This document shows positions 1-11,359 of a stretch of 64,000 nt of DNA, one piece after another. The stretch's first letter is position 1. Each line of letters starts with the position of its first letter. Origin of the DNA: Tridacna crocea (taxonomy: Eukaryota; Mollusca; Bivalvia; Cardiida; Cardiidae); NCBI GenBank assembly GCA_943736015.1, contig OX031064.1, forward strand, positions 35,205,361 through 35,269,360. Reading direction: 5' to 3'. A model generated the notes under the pieces. That model was given only the letters and a program-made list of their open reading frames with translations, was not told the origin of the DNA and did no database searches. The position numbers and the translations under genes were made by a program.

Positions 1-104
1 ACAGATTAAAATAAGGCAATGGACATTGCAGATCAGAGTTCAGACTGCACATTCCTCATTTACATTGTCCACAATGGCTTCTGATATCAGATGTATGGAA
101 AGAG
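1..104 (+). repeat. Partial copy of the GATCAGACTGCAC hairpin MITE (family B)
   Basis: The window opens inside an element with the words cagatcagag..cagactgcac and acattgtccac, which match the central part of the full-length copies at 53,723-53,930 and 61,173-61,384. It is diverged and lacks its left end. It abuts the next MITE directly. Confidence 0.5.
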
Positions 105-335
105 TTAACCCTTTACCACACAATCCCGACTTTTAATGACCCTGAGAAAGAAGCCTTTTGAAAACATTGTGGAAAAAGGAGAAAATGCTGGTATCCAGCA
201 TTTTCTCCTTTTCCCACAGTGTTTTCTACCTTTCCCAAGTCAAGTATCATTTTTTTATTGTCACCTTTATTTTGTCATCTGCAAAAGCTTCCAATCTGGA
301 CCAATTCTAAATTTCCTCATGAGGTAAAGAGTTAA
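105..335 (+). mobile_element. TTAA hairpin MITE, full length
   Basis: Begins ttaaccctttaccacacaat and ends ggtaaagagttaa, so both ends carry TTAA and an imperfect terminal inverted repeat of about 15 bp. The centre is a hairpin: gaaaatgctgg/ccagcattttc flanked by cattgtgg and ccacagtg arms. The right half holds the conserved words gtcatctgcaaaagc and gaccaattctaaat. Confidence 0.85.
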
Positions 336-1235
336 ACAGAAGATGCAAGCTTGTTGGGTAGAATATTGGTAGCTTTAAAGATATTTGACCATGTAGCTTC
401 AAAATCTATCTGCATAGTTTTAGACATCTTTGCGAGTCAAGGTTACGATTACTATGTGGATCTTACCTCGGCTGATTGAGCCCGATTTCGAGATTCCTGT
501 GATGTGCCCTCTATTGGATGCTGGTTATTACCCCCCTTTACATATTTCGAAAGCCAGTGAAATATCATTTACAAAATGCTTACGAATACAATTATTCAAC
601 ATGAAGCGATAAGCAGACATCCTCGTGGGTTTCCATGTTTACCTTCTATTCGAAAGGTCGCCACCTTATTGTATTTTTATCAAAGATGAAATGCTACGAG
701 CCATTTCATTCCTTGCAGTTAGAGCTGGCTGCATCCAATGAAAAAGCATATCGGGGAATGTAAAAATCAAGCTCAATCCACAAGGGTGGAGTAGTGTAGT
801 GAATCGTCAGCCTTGACTTGTGAAGATGAGATTTAGAAGTCTAGTTCTTCTCTACACTGTTTGCATTGGTACATAAGGTTAGCCTCCTTTGAGATGGGAT
901 TAATAGTTTGGGCAGACATAAAGTTTAGCCTCATGAAAAAAGACTAGTTACCAAGTACAAACAAACCATCCAAAGATTTAACCTTGACCACACGACAAAA
1001 ATATTTAGATTTTCAAAATGTGAAGCAGATTACAAATTAGATTAGGCTGAAATCAAAAGGTATAGAAAAGATTGTTGGTAAAGGGGAAATGCTGGATTTC
1101 AGTATTTTTTCCTTTTCCCCTATTGTTTTCTAAAGGCCTTCTCAAAACTCTGGATTGTTGGTCAAAATTGCACCATGAAACATGTGCTTAGAAATATTGT
1201 AAGTATAGATAAATCTAAATCTGCCCCTTTAACTT
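336..1235. other. No gene seen; decayed repeat material
   Basis: Nothing here reads as coding. A stretch at about 790-840 (gtagtgaatcgtcagccttg) resembles 36,109-36,150, suggesting a low-copy repeat. A decayed TTAA-MITE hairpin core lies at about 1,068-1,160. Confidence 0.5.
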
Positions 1236-1465
1236 TTAACCCTTTACAGCATGGCAGAATTTAGACCTACCCAAAACGAAAGCATTTACAGACAATGATT
1301 TCACAGTGGCTCATATGATGCAATTTTTCTTTGATAGAGTAGAAAACTTTGAGGGAAAAGGAGAAAATGCTGGTAACCAGCGTTTTCTCCTTTTCCAACA
1401 AAATTTTTAGAAAAGGCCTCTTCCTCGTGTTTGTCAAAAGTCGCCATGGTCTGGTAAAGGGTTAA
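1236..1465 (-). mobile_element. TTAA hairpin MITE
   Basis: Starts ttaaccctttacagcatgg and ends tggtaaagggttaa. The hairpin gaaaatgctggtaaccagcg ttttctcc is intact apart from one arm mismatch. Orientation is the reverse of the copy at 105-335. Confidence 0.75.
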
Positions 1466-1574
1466 CCCATACAACAGAATTTACTACTGCTTCATATTGT
1501 ATGGTAAAAAAGATTGTGGTGAAAGAAGAAAATTCTGGTTTCCAGTAGTTTCCTCTATTCTCAAAATGTTTTAA
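1462..1574. mobile_element. Decayed, shortened TTAA hairpin MITE
   Basis: A roughly 110-bp remnant wedged between two better copies and sharing the TTAA with each. The hairpin is recognisable (gaaaattctggtttccagta) but neither half is complete. Confidence 0.5.
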
Positions 1575-1796
1575 CCCATTACTACACAGTCACGACTTTT
1601 AACAACCCCAAAGAAAAAGCCTTTTGAAAACATAGTGGGAAAAGGAGTAAATGCTGGTAACCAACATTTTCTCCTTTTCCCACAGTGTTTTCTACCCTTC
1701 CCAGAACAAATTTCAATTTTTCAGTCACCTTTATTTTGTCGTCTGCAAATGCTTTCAATTTGAACCAGTCTAAAATTCTGTGTGGTAAAGAGTTAA
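1571..1796 (+). mobile_element. TTAA hairpin MITE, full length
   Basis: Begins ttaacccattactacacagt and ends gtgtggtaaagagttaa. The hairpin and the word gtcgtctgcaaatgctttc are well preserved. It is the third of three elements joined at shared TTAA sites from 1,236. Confidence 0.85.
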
Positions 1797-2426
1797 CAGT
1801 TTCTGCTACTTTATAGAAATGTAAACATTGTACCATTTATTGTAGAATGCTACAAATATTTCCTGCTATTGGAATTGCTATCAACTTGTATTCAGAAGTA
1901 GTTTTAGGTTTTTGCATTTACAAAATAATCCCTTTTTTGTGACCCTGAAAAACAAGGGTTTTTTTCAAACAATTTGTTTGTATTGAAGGCATTTATTTAT
2001 GACAAATGTTAGCTCTATGTGGCTCAATAATGGTGTCTGTCTGTCGGCACATCTACAAAAACTGATGATGTTTGATATGGAAAAAAAATGCTTCAATTTT
2101 CTTTTACAGTATGTTCAAAAGCTGATTTGTTCAATTGATACACATAACAACAAGAGCTCTTGTTCAAACATGCAGATGCAAAAGACGACAGGGCTATGAC
2201 AATAACTCAAAGTTCTTTATTGAAAACAGCTGAGCTAACAACACGGAATAAATACACTAAGAACAAAATAGTTATTACCATGGCTGCAAATAGTTCTAAA
2301 CAGAATATTCAAATATTTCTAAACAGAATATTGTTAGCGTTAAATTTTGTTGTGTGATAAAGAGATAAAAAGAGGGTAATTTTTGAGGTATGGTAATTAA
2401 CTGATTACAAGGACTGCACAACCGTA
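1797..2426. other. No gene seen
   Basis: AT-rich sequence. Short open frames exist but none has protein-like composition or splice-site support. Confidence 0.5.
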
Positions 2427-2655
2427 TTAACCCTTTACCCCATACGGCATATCTATGGTATCTCTGATTGACCCTAAATAACAGCAAGGATGAAGCCATT
2501 TCTTATGTGTATTTGACACCTTTTGATAGTATAGAAAATATTGTGGCAAAAGGTGAAATTGCTCGTCACGAGCAATTTCACCTTTTGCCACAATGTTTTC
2601 CAAAGGCTTCTACAAGCAATAAGTAGAAATGAGTATCTGTGGAGTAAAGGGTTAA
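2427..2655 (+). mobile_element. TTAA hairpin MITE, family D
   Basis: Bounded by ttaaccctttaccccatacg and gtggagtaaagggttaa. The central hairpin is aaattgctcg tcacgagcaattt inside attgtggcaaaaggtg arms, different in sequence from the commoner family but with the same layout. Two relatives are at 27,572-27,787 and 46,964-47,191. Confidence 0.85.
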
Positions 2656-2828
2656 CTGCATGAAAGATTCCTCTAAATATAGGGATATTTTAATGTTAAA
2701 ACTATTTACTAACTAGAATTAATTCTAAACAACAGTGAACCAAGCTAAGATTACAAAGAATTTTTGCAAAAGTAATCATTTCATATTTCAAGTGTGTGTG
2801 TATATTATTTACTACTTGGCTTGCAATA

Positions 2829-3120
2829 GGAGATAAGGGGCATTCAGACATTTGCGTGTGTCATCTTGGATTAGCCTGTGCAGTCCGCCAAGGCTAATCC
2901 AAGACAGCACTTTACGACTACCATTGACTTTGTTGTTCAGTAGCTTTGTGCAAAAGAAAACTACCTACATGAAAATGGAAAGTGTCATTTCGGATTAGCC
3001 TGTGTGGACTGTACAGGCTGATCAGGGATCATATATAACATGTGTATATAGAATCCCTGGGCTGATCCAAGACAACACTTTATGCAAATGTCAGAATGCC
3101 CCCTTTTGCTTGTTGCAGGC
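2829..3120. mobile_element. CAGCCTGCGCAG-type interspersed element
   Basis: Two diverged copies of a palindromic module (ggattagcctgtgcagtccg with its partner ggctaatcc) lie about 110 bp apart. The ends are roughly inverted: ggggcattcagacat on the left and gtcagaatgccccctttt on the right. A better copy is at 46,596-46,858. Confidence 0.7.
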
Positions 3121-3529
3121 CACATAAGAGGCTAACCAGACAAAGTTGGAAAAGAATTTTTGCAAAATTATGATTTCACATTTCCAGTTTCACTTAAGGA
3201 CAATTTTTTTATGATTAGATTATTAACTGAATACAACAAAGGCTAACAAGCAGACTAAGCTCACAAAGAATATCAGCAAAACTTATAATTTAATATTTCA
3301 ATTTAAGTTTCTTGCTCAAGAAAGGGGACATTTCTTTGGTTTTATAGTTTACTGAATACAACAAAGCCTAAACAACCAGATTAAGTTTACAAAGGATTTC
3401 TGCAACAGCAACAATTTCATGGTTCAAGCATCTCTCAGTAAAGAGGACATTATTACCGTTTAGATTATTTATTAGATATTTTAATTTGCTTATTTCATAT
3501 TTCAGTTGAAGTTGTTCTTTACCAAACAA

Positions 3530-3700
3530 AAGTTTTAGACCTGGCCAGATTTGAAGCGCTTTCAGATGATGAATTGAATGTTTCTTAAATGATGGCATAT
3601 ATCATTACAAGGATAGAGAACATTGTTTGAAATGGAGGAAATGTTGTTTACAAGCATTTTCTCCTTTTCCAACAACATTTTCAAATGAAAATATACAAAT
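3530..3700. mobile_element. Decayed TTAA hairpin MITE
   Basis: Only the hairpin core (agcattttctccttttccaac opposite ggaggaaatgttg) and scattered flank words survive. No clear TTAA ends. Confidence 0.4.
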
Positions 3701-3758
3701 TACAAAATGTTTCAATCCAAGTTAACCTTTGCTGACTGATACAGGTCAACAAATTTAG

Positions 3759-3847
3759 CAAAATCATTTTGGCTTACTTCAAACACCTCGTAACTACAGC
3801 TTGAAACAAGATGTAGTTACAAGGTTTTGGAAGTAAACCAATGATTA
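3759..3847. repeat. Short foldback palindrome
   Basis: An imperfect inverted repeat with arms of about 40 bp: left arm contains cctcgtaactacagcttg, right arm acaagatgtagttacaagg and ttggaagtaaacca. A near-perfect relative lies at 47,273-47,357. It sits about 110 bp upstream of the first visible complexin exon. Confidence 0.7.
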
Positions 3848-3959
3848 TGCATTACACTGAAGTGTTTTACAGGGACAATTTCAACAAAGTATAGAAAGCC
3901 AAAGCTGTCCACAGTGAAGTTATTAGTCACAAATTTATTCTTGTTCCACACTGTTTCAG

Positions 3960-4123
3960 GTGCCATGGGAGGTGATGATGACAAGAAAGATGATGGTGGT
4001 GATGACGGAGATGAAGATCCAGAGGTCGCAGAAGCGCGAAGAGAAATGGAGGAAAAAAGGAAAGAGAAACATAGAAAAATGGAAGAAGAAAGAGAAGAAG
4101 TTAGACAGTCAATTAGGGATAAG
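3960..4123 (+). CDS. cplx: Complexin, internal coding exon (acidic N-terminal region and accessory/central helix)
   Basis: Complexin is a small cytosolic presynaptic protein that binds the assembled SNARE bundle (syntaxin, SNAP-25, synaptobrevin), clamps spontaneous vesicle fusion and promotes calcium-triggered fusion. The exon follows an acceptor (tgtttcag) and ends at a donor (gataag|gtaaaa). It encodes 54 complete codons after a split glycine-type codon: an acidic run (MGGDDDKKDDGGDDGDEDP), then the highly charged helix EARREMEEKRKEKHRKM and EEEREEVRQSIRDK, which is the SNARE-binding central helix. An in-frame ATG at 3,965 looks like a start but the acceptor and family length argue that an upstream exon supplies the usual 15-20 N-terminal residues; I did not find it in 1-3,959. 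Recognition is by sequence pattern from family knowledge and is firm. Confidence 0.93.
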
Positions 4124-4179
4124 GTAAAAGGAGCCAATTTAAGCGTCTTAAAGGTTCAAAAGAGGCACATACCTGTATA

Positions 4180-4745
4180 GATGTTAAGGGGTATGAAAAT
4201 TGTATAAAAAGAATATTATAAATGATCTGACAGATTCTCTGAAACCTGAGGTCAGATTTTGAAATACTGGTAATTTCACAGCAATGTTTCTTGGGTGACC
4301 CTTTCAAAAATTGTCCACGAAATTTTGATTGGTCAAGAAATATGGCTCTGGTGATGGGGGCTACTTGCTTGGACATGAAGAAATTCTTGAAAATTCTTTT
4401 TCTCTGAAATGGTTGGTCAGATTTTAAAATGTTTTACAGAAATGTTCCTTGAATGACACTTTTCAAAAATTGTATCCGAAATTTTGATAGGTCAAGAAAC
4501 ATGACTCTGGTGAATGGTGGTTTCTTGCTCTACATGGAAATTAAGAAACTCTTAAAAATCTTTTTTTTCTGAACCTGCTGATCAGATTTTGAAATGACTG
4601 TTACGGCAGCTGCTTACCTTTGGAAAATTGCTTGGCAAAATAATGATTTTGTTTCCAGTGTTTCAAAACTTCAAAAAAAAGTGGCTATGGCCCTCTCAAA
4701 AATTCAGGTGAGCAATCCAGGGCCATCTTGGCTCTCTTGTATAAA
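4180..4745. mobile_element. Interspersed element with about 160-bp internal tandem repeats, inside complexin intron
   Basis: Contains two to three diverged repeats marked by ggctctggtgatgggggcta and by gaaattttgattggtcaag, and ends in ggtgagcaatccagggccat followed by ctcttgt. The same repeat and the same terminus recur at 44,340-45,740 in eight copies. It fills most of the 706-bp intron between two complexin exons. Confidence 0.8.
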
Positions 4746-4829
4746 TATTTTGGTAACCAGCATTTTTCATTTTACCACATTGCTTTCTACCCATTTATGC
4801 TTTTTTTTTTTTTCATTCTGCTATTTCAG

Positions 4830-4968
4830 TATGGTTTAAAGAAAAAAGTTCCTGAAGAAGATAGTTTGATGCAACAACAGGAAGCTGGTAGAATCGGTAG
4901 AAAGAAGAAAACCCCAGCAGAACTCGCAGCAGAGGCTAATGCAGAGGATGATGAAGATGAGTTTACAA
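4830..4968 (+). CDS. cplx: Complexin, second visible exon (end of central helix and linker)
   Basis: The acceptor is a long pyrimidine tract ending ctatttcag. The exon opens with YGLKKKVPEEDSLMQQQ, which joins in frame to IRDK of the preceding exon to give the IRDKYGLKKK junction typical of complexins. It continues GRIGRKKKTPAELAAEANAE, a basic then alanine-rich segment known from invertebrate complexins, and finishes EDDEDEFT. Length is 46 codons plus one base, and the donor is aca-a|gtaaat. The phase fits the terminal exon at 9,929 exactly. Confidence 0.93.
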
Positions 4969-7155
4969 GTAAATTCTCTTCCTTATGTTGCTGTTTGAAC
5001 TTTGTGTAGAAGGTCAAGGAGTTATGGTCAAAAAGTAAAGTGAATAGCTAACTAATTTGTTTAGTTAAGAACTGAGAGCTCACTATTGTACCGATTTGAT
5101 ATAAGAAATAAGTGGGTATTATGTGATTGTGGTTATGATAGTAGAAATTTAACATCAGCTGCAAGTGCTATGCTATCATTACCATAATCTTACTTTATAT
5201 TATAAAGCCTTAAAGAGATTGGCCTGTGCAATCAAATGATTTTATTCATTCAGATTTTAAAAAATCATACGGATAAAAAGTAAGGGCTTACACAAAAAAA
5301 ATTAAAAAGAAGATCAGGATTTGGAAAATATATTTCTAAATTTGTTCCAGTGTTAAGAGCAAAGCTGCTATGAAATACATAATTATGGGTAGCTCTCTGG
5401 CAAAAGACAGTTTAATGCATCTCCATCACGTGTTACAGCAAACAGGCATTACATAAGTATGGATCCATAAAACCAATGTTGTCTACTAACTGACTCGATC
5501 TGAAGGTATTATGATACTTTGAATGCAGAATTTTAACCAATGCAAAATGTGTTGACTCAGGTCAACCTAGCCCAACATTACAAGATGACCTGGGCCAATA
5601 CTTTTCGCATATGCACATTGAACCCTTTTTTTGCAGAGCATAAATGACATGAAAATACATGTGTAGAAAAAGTAGCTTACAGATGGAGATTCCCAACTGA
5701 CTGCAAGCTCATATTTTTGAAAAGCTTACTGGCTTTTAAAGAGACGGTATTTTTGTTTCAGAGTGATTTTCTCATTATGATTCATTATTATACATATTTT
5801 CAAACTTTAAAGTTTGGAGATAAGTAACAAGCAGTGTTTGCTGGAGTTACTAGACTATAAAGGATGAAATGACAAAAATTGTACAAGTCAGGGTTTTTGA
5901 ACAATCAAACAAAGCTTTTGGGTGTGTGTGGAATAATGGTGGAAGAGATAAAACTCTTAATGTATTAGACTTATATAATCTGTATTATGAATTTAAGATA
6001 AATCATCTAAGTGGCTGGGCAAAGATTTCCAGCCAGCTCAGTGGCTTTTTCTTAAATTTTGAATCAGATTGCTAGGTGCTTGTTGTGATATTGAGGTTAT
6101 GGGAAATAAATGTACATGTTGAGCAAATGATTATTAATGACCTATAAATGTTGTTTTTGGTTATACTCATTAGATTTTTATTGTACCAAAATAGTGTTTA
6201 ATGTAGATTCTGTGAAATCCATCAAGGTTAGTGATATTCAAGCTCTTTTTACAGTTTCATAGGCAAGTACAAGATGTTTCCATTACACATGAAAAAAGAT
6301 ATTAGATAGTTCAGATATTCCTTTGTTACTTGCCATTCAGGCTGCCAGCCACATGAACAAGTGACATGAATGAGAAAAATAGAAAGATGAAGCCTGGCTT
6401 ATACCTGTATTTGGAAATATTACCTGGACAGGAGCCATTGTTTACAAGCAAGACATCTCTCTTTTTCCCAAAATGTTTTAAATGCTACCTCTTGCTGCTA
6501 TATTGTAACATCTGTATGGTTAATAATTAACAGTAGAATCATTTACAGATACCTATTTCTTCTAAACCAGTATCTCCTCTCTCTCTCTCTCTCTCTCCAG
6601 TCACTCAGGACAATTCTTCCTTCAGCTGCCATTGAAATATCTACAGATCCATTATATGTCTCTTTGTCAAAAAATTGTCACTTTCCTTGTCTACAGTTTC
6701 AATATGTTTGACCACATGTTGTTCATGTTTTGGCTAATTTGAAAGAATGGCTAGTTCAACATGTGTTAGTACATTTAGAGATATGTGATATTTATCACAT
6801 AAAACCTACAGCAGTACGTAAGACTCATTGGGATTTTTTGTCCAGTTTTTGATTTTGTTGGTAGGTACGAGGGATGTCCGAGAAATACATAGACTTTTGT
6901 TATAACTTTCATATTTATTGTATGCTTCTAAACCAAAGTTTACTTGTACAAACTTTAAGACACTCAAACTAAATCTGTGAAACAGATTTTCAAATGAAAT
7001 GTAATGAGAATATTTTATTTGTCGCCATAGTAACTGAGGATACCACAAGCAGAGCAGTGATTATTGTTCATACTTAAGCCAAATTCAATCACCTGCATTG
7101 CCAAAATACCTTGACCAATAATTGTTAGCGTCTTGTGGTAACTACTCTGTGTCTT
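4969..7155. other. Complexin intron, first part
   Basis: Belongs to a 4,960-bp intron (4,969-9,928). No coding potential seen. It holds a (CT)n run at 6,572-6,597 and weak MITE traces near 6,410-6,480. Confidence 0.6.
6572..6597 (+). repeat. (CT)n microsatellite
   Basis: About 12 CT dinucleotides after tatctcct, ending ccag. It resembles a splice acceptor but no exon with protein-like sequence follows. Confidence 0.9.
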
Positions 7156-7383
7156 TTAACCCTTTCCCAAACAAGCCCTGGTTTTTACGTGTCTGTAGTA
7201 AAGGTCTTTTGAAAACACTGTGTGAAAAGGAGAAATTGCTTGTAATGAGCAATTTCTCCTTTTCCCACAGTGTTTTCTACCCTTTTTGAGAACTTTCTGC
7301 CATTTTCTCCAAATCTAAAATTGTCATCTGCAAACTCTTTCAGTTTGGAAGGGTACAAAATCTATTGTTTGGGAAAGGGTTAA
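7156..7383 (+). mobile_element. TTAA hairpin MITE, CCCTTTCCCAAAC subtype
   Basis: Ends are ttaaccctttcccaaacaag and gtttgggaaagggttaa. The hairpin loop differs from the main family: gaaattgcttg taatgagcaatttc, still self-complementary. The hairpin flanks read aaaacactgtg and cacagtgtttt. Confidence 0.85.
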
Positions 7384-7519
7384 CTGAACAATATTAATTT
7401 GGACACCATAAGTCCTATCGTTGAAGTTTTATGATACAAACATAAGTTACAGTTGCTTCATGAAAGACGTCAAAATATGACGTCAACATAGTGCGCAGAA
7501 TATCATTCCGTAATCATTA

Positions 7520-7815
7520 TCTCCCGCTATATGGCATTCTATAAATACTCATCTATCTAATTTGGGTATCTTGGGTACAGAACCGAACCACTTTCCTACG
7601 CGACAACCGTTACTTTGAATTTCAAACTAAAATAAACGTTTACTCAATAAAATGCTACCTAGTGCAATTAACTCAGCTATGATCAGCAGTCTAGAGAAAT
7701 CTTGAGCTAAAGCAGGTCTCATTTCTCCTCAAACGTATTAATAAAAAGCTATTCTCTAAATTGCTACTTTACAGAGCTGGCTTTTGGGGCTAGTGATGCG
7801 TCATATAAGACAGTC
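7520..7815 (+). repeat. Interspersed repeat shared with 57,562-57,862
   Basis: From atctcccgctatatggcatt to agtgatgcgtcatataag the sequence matches the later copy closely, with scattered substitutions and a few indels. I do not recognise its class. No long open frame is conserved between the copies. Confidence 0.8.
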
Positions 7816-8979
7816 GAATCTTCAAAGAATATGACATGCGCAGGACACTATTCCGTAATAAAACATTTTAAGTGCCAAATGATAGAACCGCAGAAGTGTG
7901 AAATATTGTAAAGTGCTTAGAGTACTCCTGTATCAAGGAGTTTAAATTTCAAATGGCACAATCCTTTCAGATATACCTACGACAGCAGTGCAAAAAGCAC
8001 CGGCCATTTGCGAAAGGCACTGACTGACATGTCACTTGGTGCAAAAGTGCATTTTAGGGTAGTACATGTAACACTTTTTGAGCAGTGCAGAGTGAGGTTG
8101 ATGGTTAAGATAAGGAATGGAATGAGACTATGAAGAATGTGCTCTATCAGTAGGTATACATTCATAATAGTGTGGAGAATGTGTTGATAGCATGAATGCA
8201 AACATTAAACTTTGTTGTGATAAAAATACAAATAATGTCATGATGTCGCGTTGAACTGCCCAGCCTCCAGAATCCCCTATCTCCAGAGCTTTTAGAATCT
8301 GACTAAGACAAGATACCAGGCTGAAATTTTGTAAACTTGTGAAAAAGATATGATTTTCACTGCTCCCAACATTATATCTGCCATAACTATTATGAAAGAT
8401 ATAACGAAAGACTAGGTAATTCTGGGACAACCCTAGTATGAGTGTGTTAAGGCATTGAAACCAACCACAGCATGTCATGGAATTTGTAGTTCTCTACAAT
8501 TTTAAATTAAGGGATAGGTGTCATTGTTGCTACGATGTATATGTGAGGAAAATTATTTCATGTTTAGCAACACAAAGAAATGCACCACAACAAGTTGAAG
8601 TCAACAAAATTTTGCAAATATTTTGATTTACTCCCTCTATAAATTGTTTCACTCTTCTTTCAAGTTAAATATCACAGCTATTTCGTAATATATGTTTCAG
8701 CATGTTTCAAACAGAACTTTATCTGTAAAAATGGAGCCATGAATTCTATATAGGCTAAAAGTGGTGATATAGGATGACTTTTGTCTCACTGGTTTTGTGT
8801 GATAAACAGAATCTCAATTTTATATTTATTTACTATCATTTTAATCAAACTCACTGACTAAAAAAGTAGGTGATGCTTGTCAAGGTTTGCATCATACAAT
8901 TTTATTCAACTGGTTTGATAAAAAATGATAATACATAAACACTTGCTCAAGATCCTTTATGTAACCTTTAGTCAGTTCA

Positions 8980-9173
8980 TTAACTCTTTACCACAATATC
9001 CAGAGTTTTAAAGACTCTTAGGAAATAACCTTTGTAACACCCTTAACAGCCTGTACAACATTTTCTGCTTTTCCCACGAGGTTTTTTATACTTTCACTGG
9101 GCTAAATTTGAAATCTTGTTTGCAAATGTCTTCAATTTGGACCATTTTAGGATTTTGTTTGGTGAAGAGTTAA
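8980..9173 (+). mobile_element. Decayed TTAA hairpin MITE
   Basis: Ends ttaactctttaccacaat and gtgaagagttaa remain and the right-half word tgcaaatgtcttcaatttgg is readable, but the left hairpin arm has been lost. Confidence 0.65.
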
Positions 9174-9928
9174 ACCCTATGAAAAATCCTCTGAAACATT
9201 CCTGGAAGAAAGACTGACTGGCATGACCTATGATAGTTAAATGTTTCTGTTTTTGGCTTTCCTATGTGAGAAAAAAAGTATTTAAAAAAAACTTGTTTCA
9301 TAGTGAATGCCTTCCTCTCAGTTAAATTCAGCATGTTATCTTAAGATTGTCCATCTCTCAGATTGCTGCTGATAATTTTTGTGTAACCCCTGAAGCTGCC
9401 AGTATAATTTGAAAAGAAAATCATTGTGAGCAGAAGAGGACCTTTTTTTTCAATTGCAAATATTGTTATACCCAGAATCCTCAAAGTACTGATTCATGAT
9501 GAGATTGTTCTATACAGTCTAGTTTAGACTATATAGTACAATGTTCAATTATGTTATACACTGTAGTAGAGCAAAACTGAATTACAAGCCAAAATGATAA
9601 GTTTTTGATGCTGCTGAATACAGATGGTAGACCTCAGTTTTGATACTTTTTTACAGGAATGTTGACCTTGTATATCTTTTTATCTTAACCTTTGCCTATA
9701 TTGTTGATGCTCTTGTGTTCAGTATCTGCTATGAGTACTCACAAAATATTGTTTATGAACAAAAAGTCGCAATGCATATAATAGGCTATTTTAGGTCTTC
9801 ATCAACTTATAGTGTTGAAATATAAATGAAGACACAGTGACTGCCTTTGCCAGCTTGTATTATGTAAATTTCAGATATTTGAAAGTGTTACTTTCCAATT
9901 TAATACTCGGAATTTAATATTTTTTCAG
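9174..9928. other. Complexin intron, last part
   Basis: AT-rich, no gene or recognisable repeat. Ends in the acceptor atattttttcag used by the terminal complexin exon. Confidence 0.6.
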
Positions 9929-10032
9929 AATTGCCAGCAAACTTAACAGAGTTTACTAGTAAAGTTACTGAGCTTCCGTCTAAGTTGGCACAAGGAGTGG
10001 GTGGGGTTACAGAGAAATGTGTTCTCCAGTAA
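9929..10032 (+). CDS. cplx: Complexin, terminal exon with CaaX box
   Basis: Completes codon AAA (lysine) split with base 4,968, then encodes 33 residues from LPANLTEFTSKVTEL to GGVTEKCVLQ and a TAA stop at 10,030-10,032. The last four residues, CVLQ, fit a CaaX box; a terminal glutamine is generally read as a farnesylation signal. Several invertebrate complexins end in a similar box, which targets the clamp to membranes. The segment before it is predicted to be amphipathic, in keeping with the membrane-sensing C-terminus of the family. The three visible exons give 134 residues, about the full family length minus the N-terminal exon. Confidence 0.92.
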
Positions 10033-11085
10033 CCCCAAACCTCTGTAACTCTGGTTACTGCAATCCATCCAATGCTGTAAGTTCCTTTCCTGACAGTGTG
10101 TACTCACTTGCATAGATGCAATGATGTGTAGTGTTTTCACTGTGTATTAGTTAAAAAAAAAAAAAATTGTGTCTTGCTCAATCATGCACATTATGGATTA
10201 TTCTTTTCTCAAATTTAGACAGTTTTTTATCTCTAGTTTTTTTCTTTTATGTTCATATTATTATCATTACAAAGATTGCAGACCTGTCAAAATCCTCAGC
10301 TTTTGCCTAATTTGCTGTTGTGCTTATTTACTTCGAAACAGTTTTTTGGATCACACTCACTCTTTACTTTGTTTGTTTAGGTATGTTGAGCTTTACATCT
10401 TTAACCTCTGAGATTTCAATCTTTTTACAGCTGTAAAGAAGTTTGTCATCACTATGTTAAAAGTACCTTATCAGACAGAAAAATAGAAGTTGTATTTACA
10501 AATATAGCAACATTCATATTGCTATAATACAGGAAATGCTTTGATTTTTAAAAAAAATGCTGTCGATTCACTTGTGGTCAGTACAAAACCACACAGTGGT
10601 AAAACAATTGGGTGTTTTCCAACCATTATATTAGCATACATGTATCTATACACAAATTTCTCTTAGTACTAAAGAACCAGACTGTAACAGACTTGTATTT
10701 GTAACAGACGCCATTTTGGTGGAAAAACAATAAAATTTTAGGGAGTTGCTCCTGATTGATCAAGACACTGTAGAGTTCTCTTGATAGCATGTGATGGATG
10801 TTGTGGTAGAGTTACACCTTGTTGCACATCATTTCACAAACAATGACCTTCTTAACAATGAGCTTGTGTTGTTGTTGTTAACTAACGAGATGCATTCTTC
10901 AAACTCTTTCTCATATTTTAGCCAGCATGGCTAATTTGATTTTTGTTTGGGCAAATCTTTTTTCTTGTTTATGCCCTTTGCACTACATTTTCAGCAAAGG
11001 GCAGTCAAAAGGCTATAGTCATCAAAAAATTTTGTGGAGAAAAGTGCTTGATACGAACATCTCCATAATGCTGTTGGTATTTAAT
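10033..11085. other. Complexin 3' untranslated or downstream region
   Basis: AT-rich, no further coding sequence. An aataaa hexamer occurs at about 10,729 and could serve polyadenylation; the real 3' end cannot be fixed from sequence alone. Confidence 0.45.
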
Positions 11086-11312
11086 TTAACTCTTTACCAC
11101 ACAATCCCAACTTTGAATGACCCTGAGAAAGAAGCCTATAGAAAACATTGTGGAAAAAGGAGAAAATGCTGGGAAATAGCATTTTCTTCTTTTCCCACTA
11201 TATTTCCTACCCTATCAAGGTCAGAAATCATCATGAACAAGATTCAGTTTGTTGTCTGCAAGTGCTCTGAATTTGGTCCAATGCAATAGTATGTCGTTTG
11301 GTAAAGGGTCAA
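11086..11312 (+). mobile_element. TTAA hairpin MITE
   Basis: Starts ttaactctttaccacacaat. The right end has mutated from ttaa to tcaa after gtttggtaaaggg. The hairpin is partly broken (aaatgctgggaaatagcatt). Confidence 0.8.
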
Positions 11313-11359
11313 GCCATGCTCTGGGAAAGGGGTTATAGTGCATCCATCTCTTTAACTCC

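Noticed and set aside
136-327. Open frames recurring across the window with the theme RKKPFENIVGKGENAG and HFLLFPQCF
   Set aside because: They are translations of the TTAA hairpin MITE. They appear on both strands because the hairpin is palindromic, and stops differ from copy to copy.
3965-4180. Complexin starting at the ATG at 3,965
   Set aside because: A good acceptor lies just before it and the family needs more N-terminal residues, so this is an internal Met. Reading past 4,123 runs into intron.
7977-8478. Minus-strand open frames of 74 and 116 codons
   Set aside because: Composition is not protein-like, no domain is recognisable and no splice support exists.
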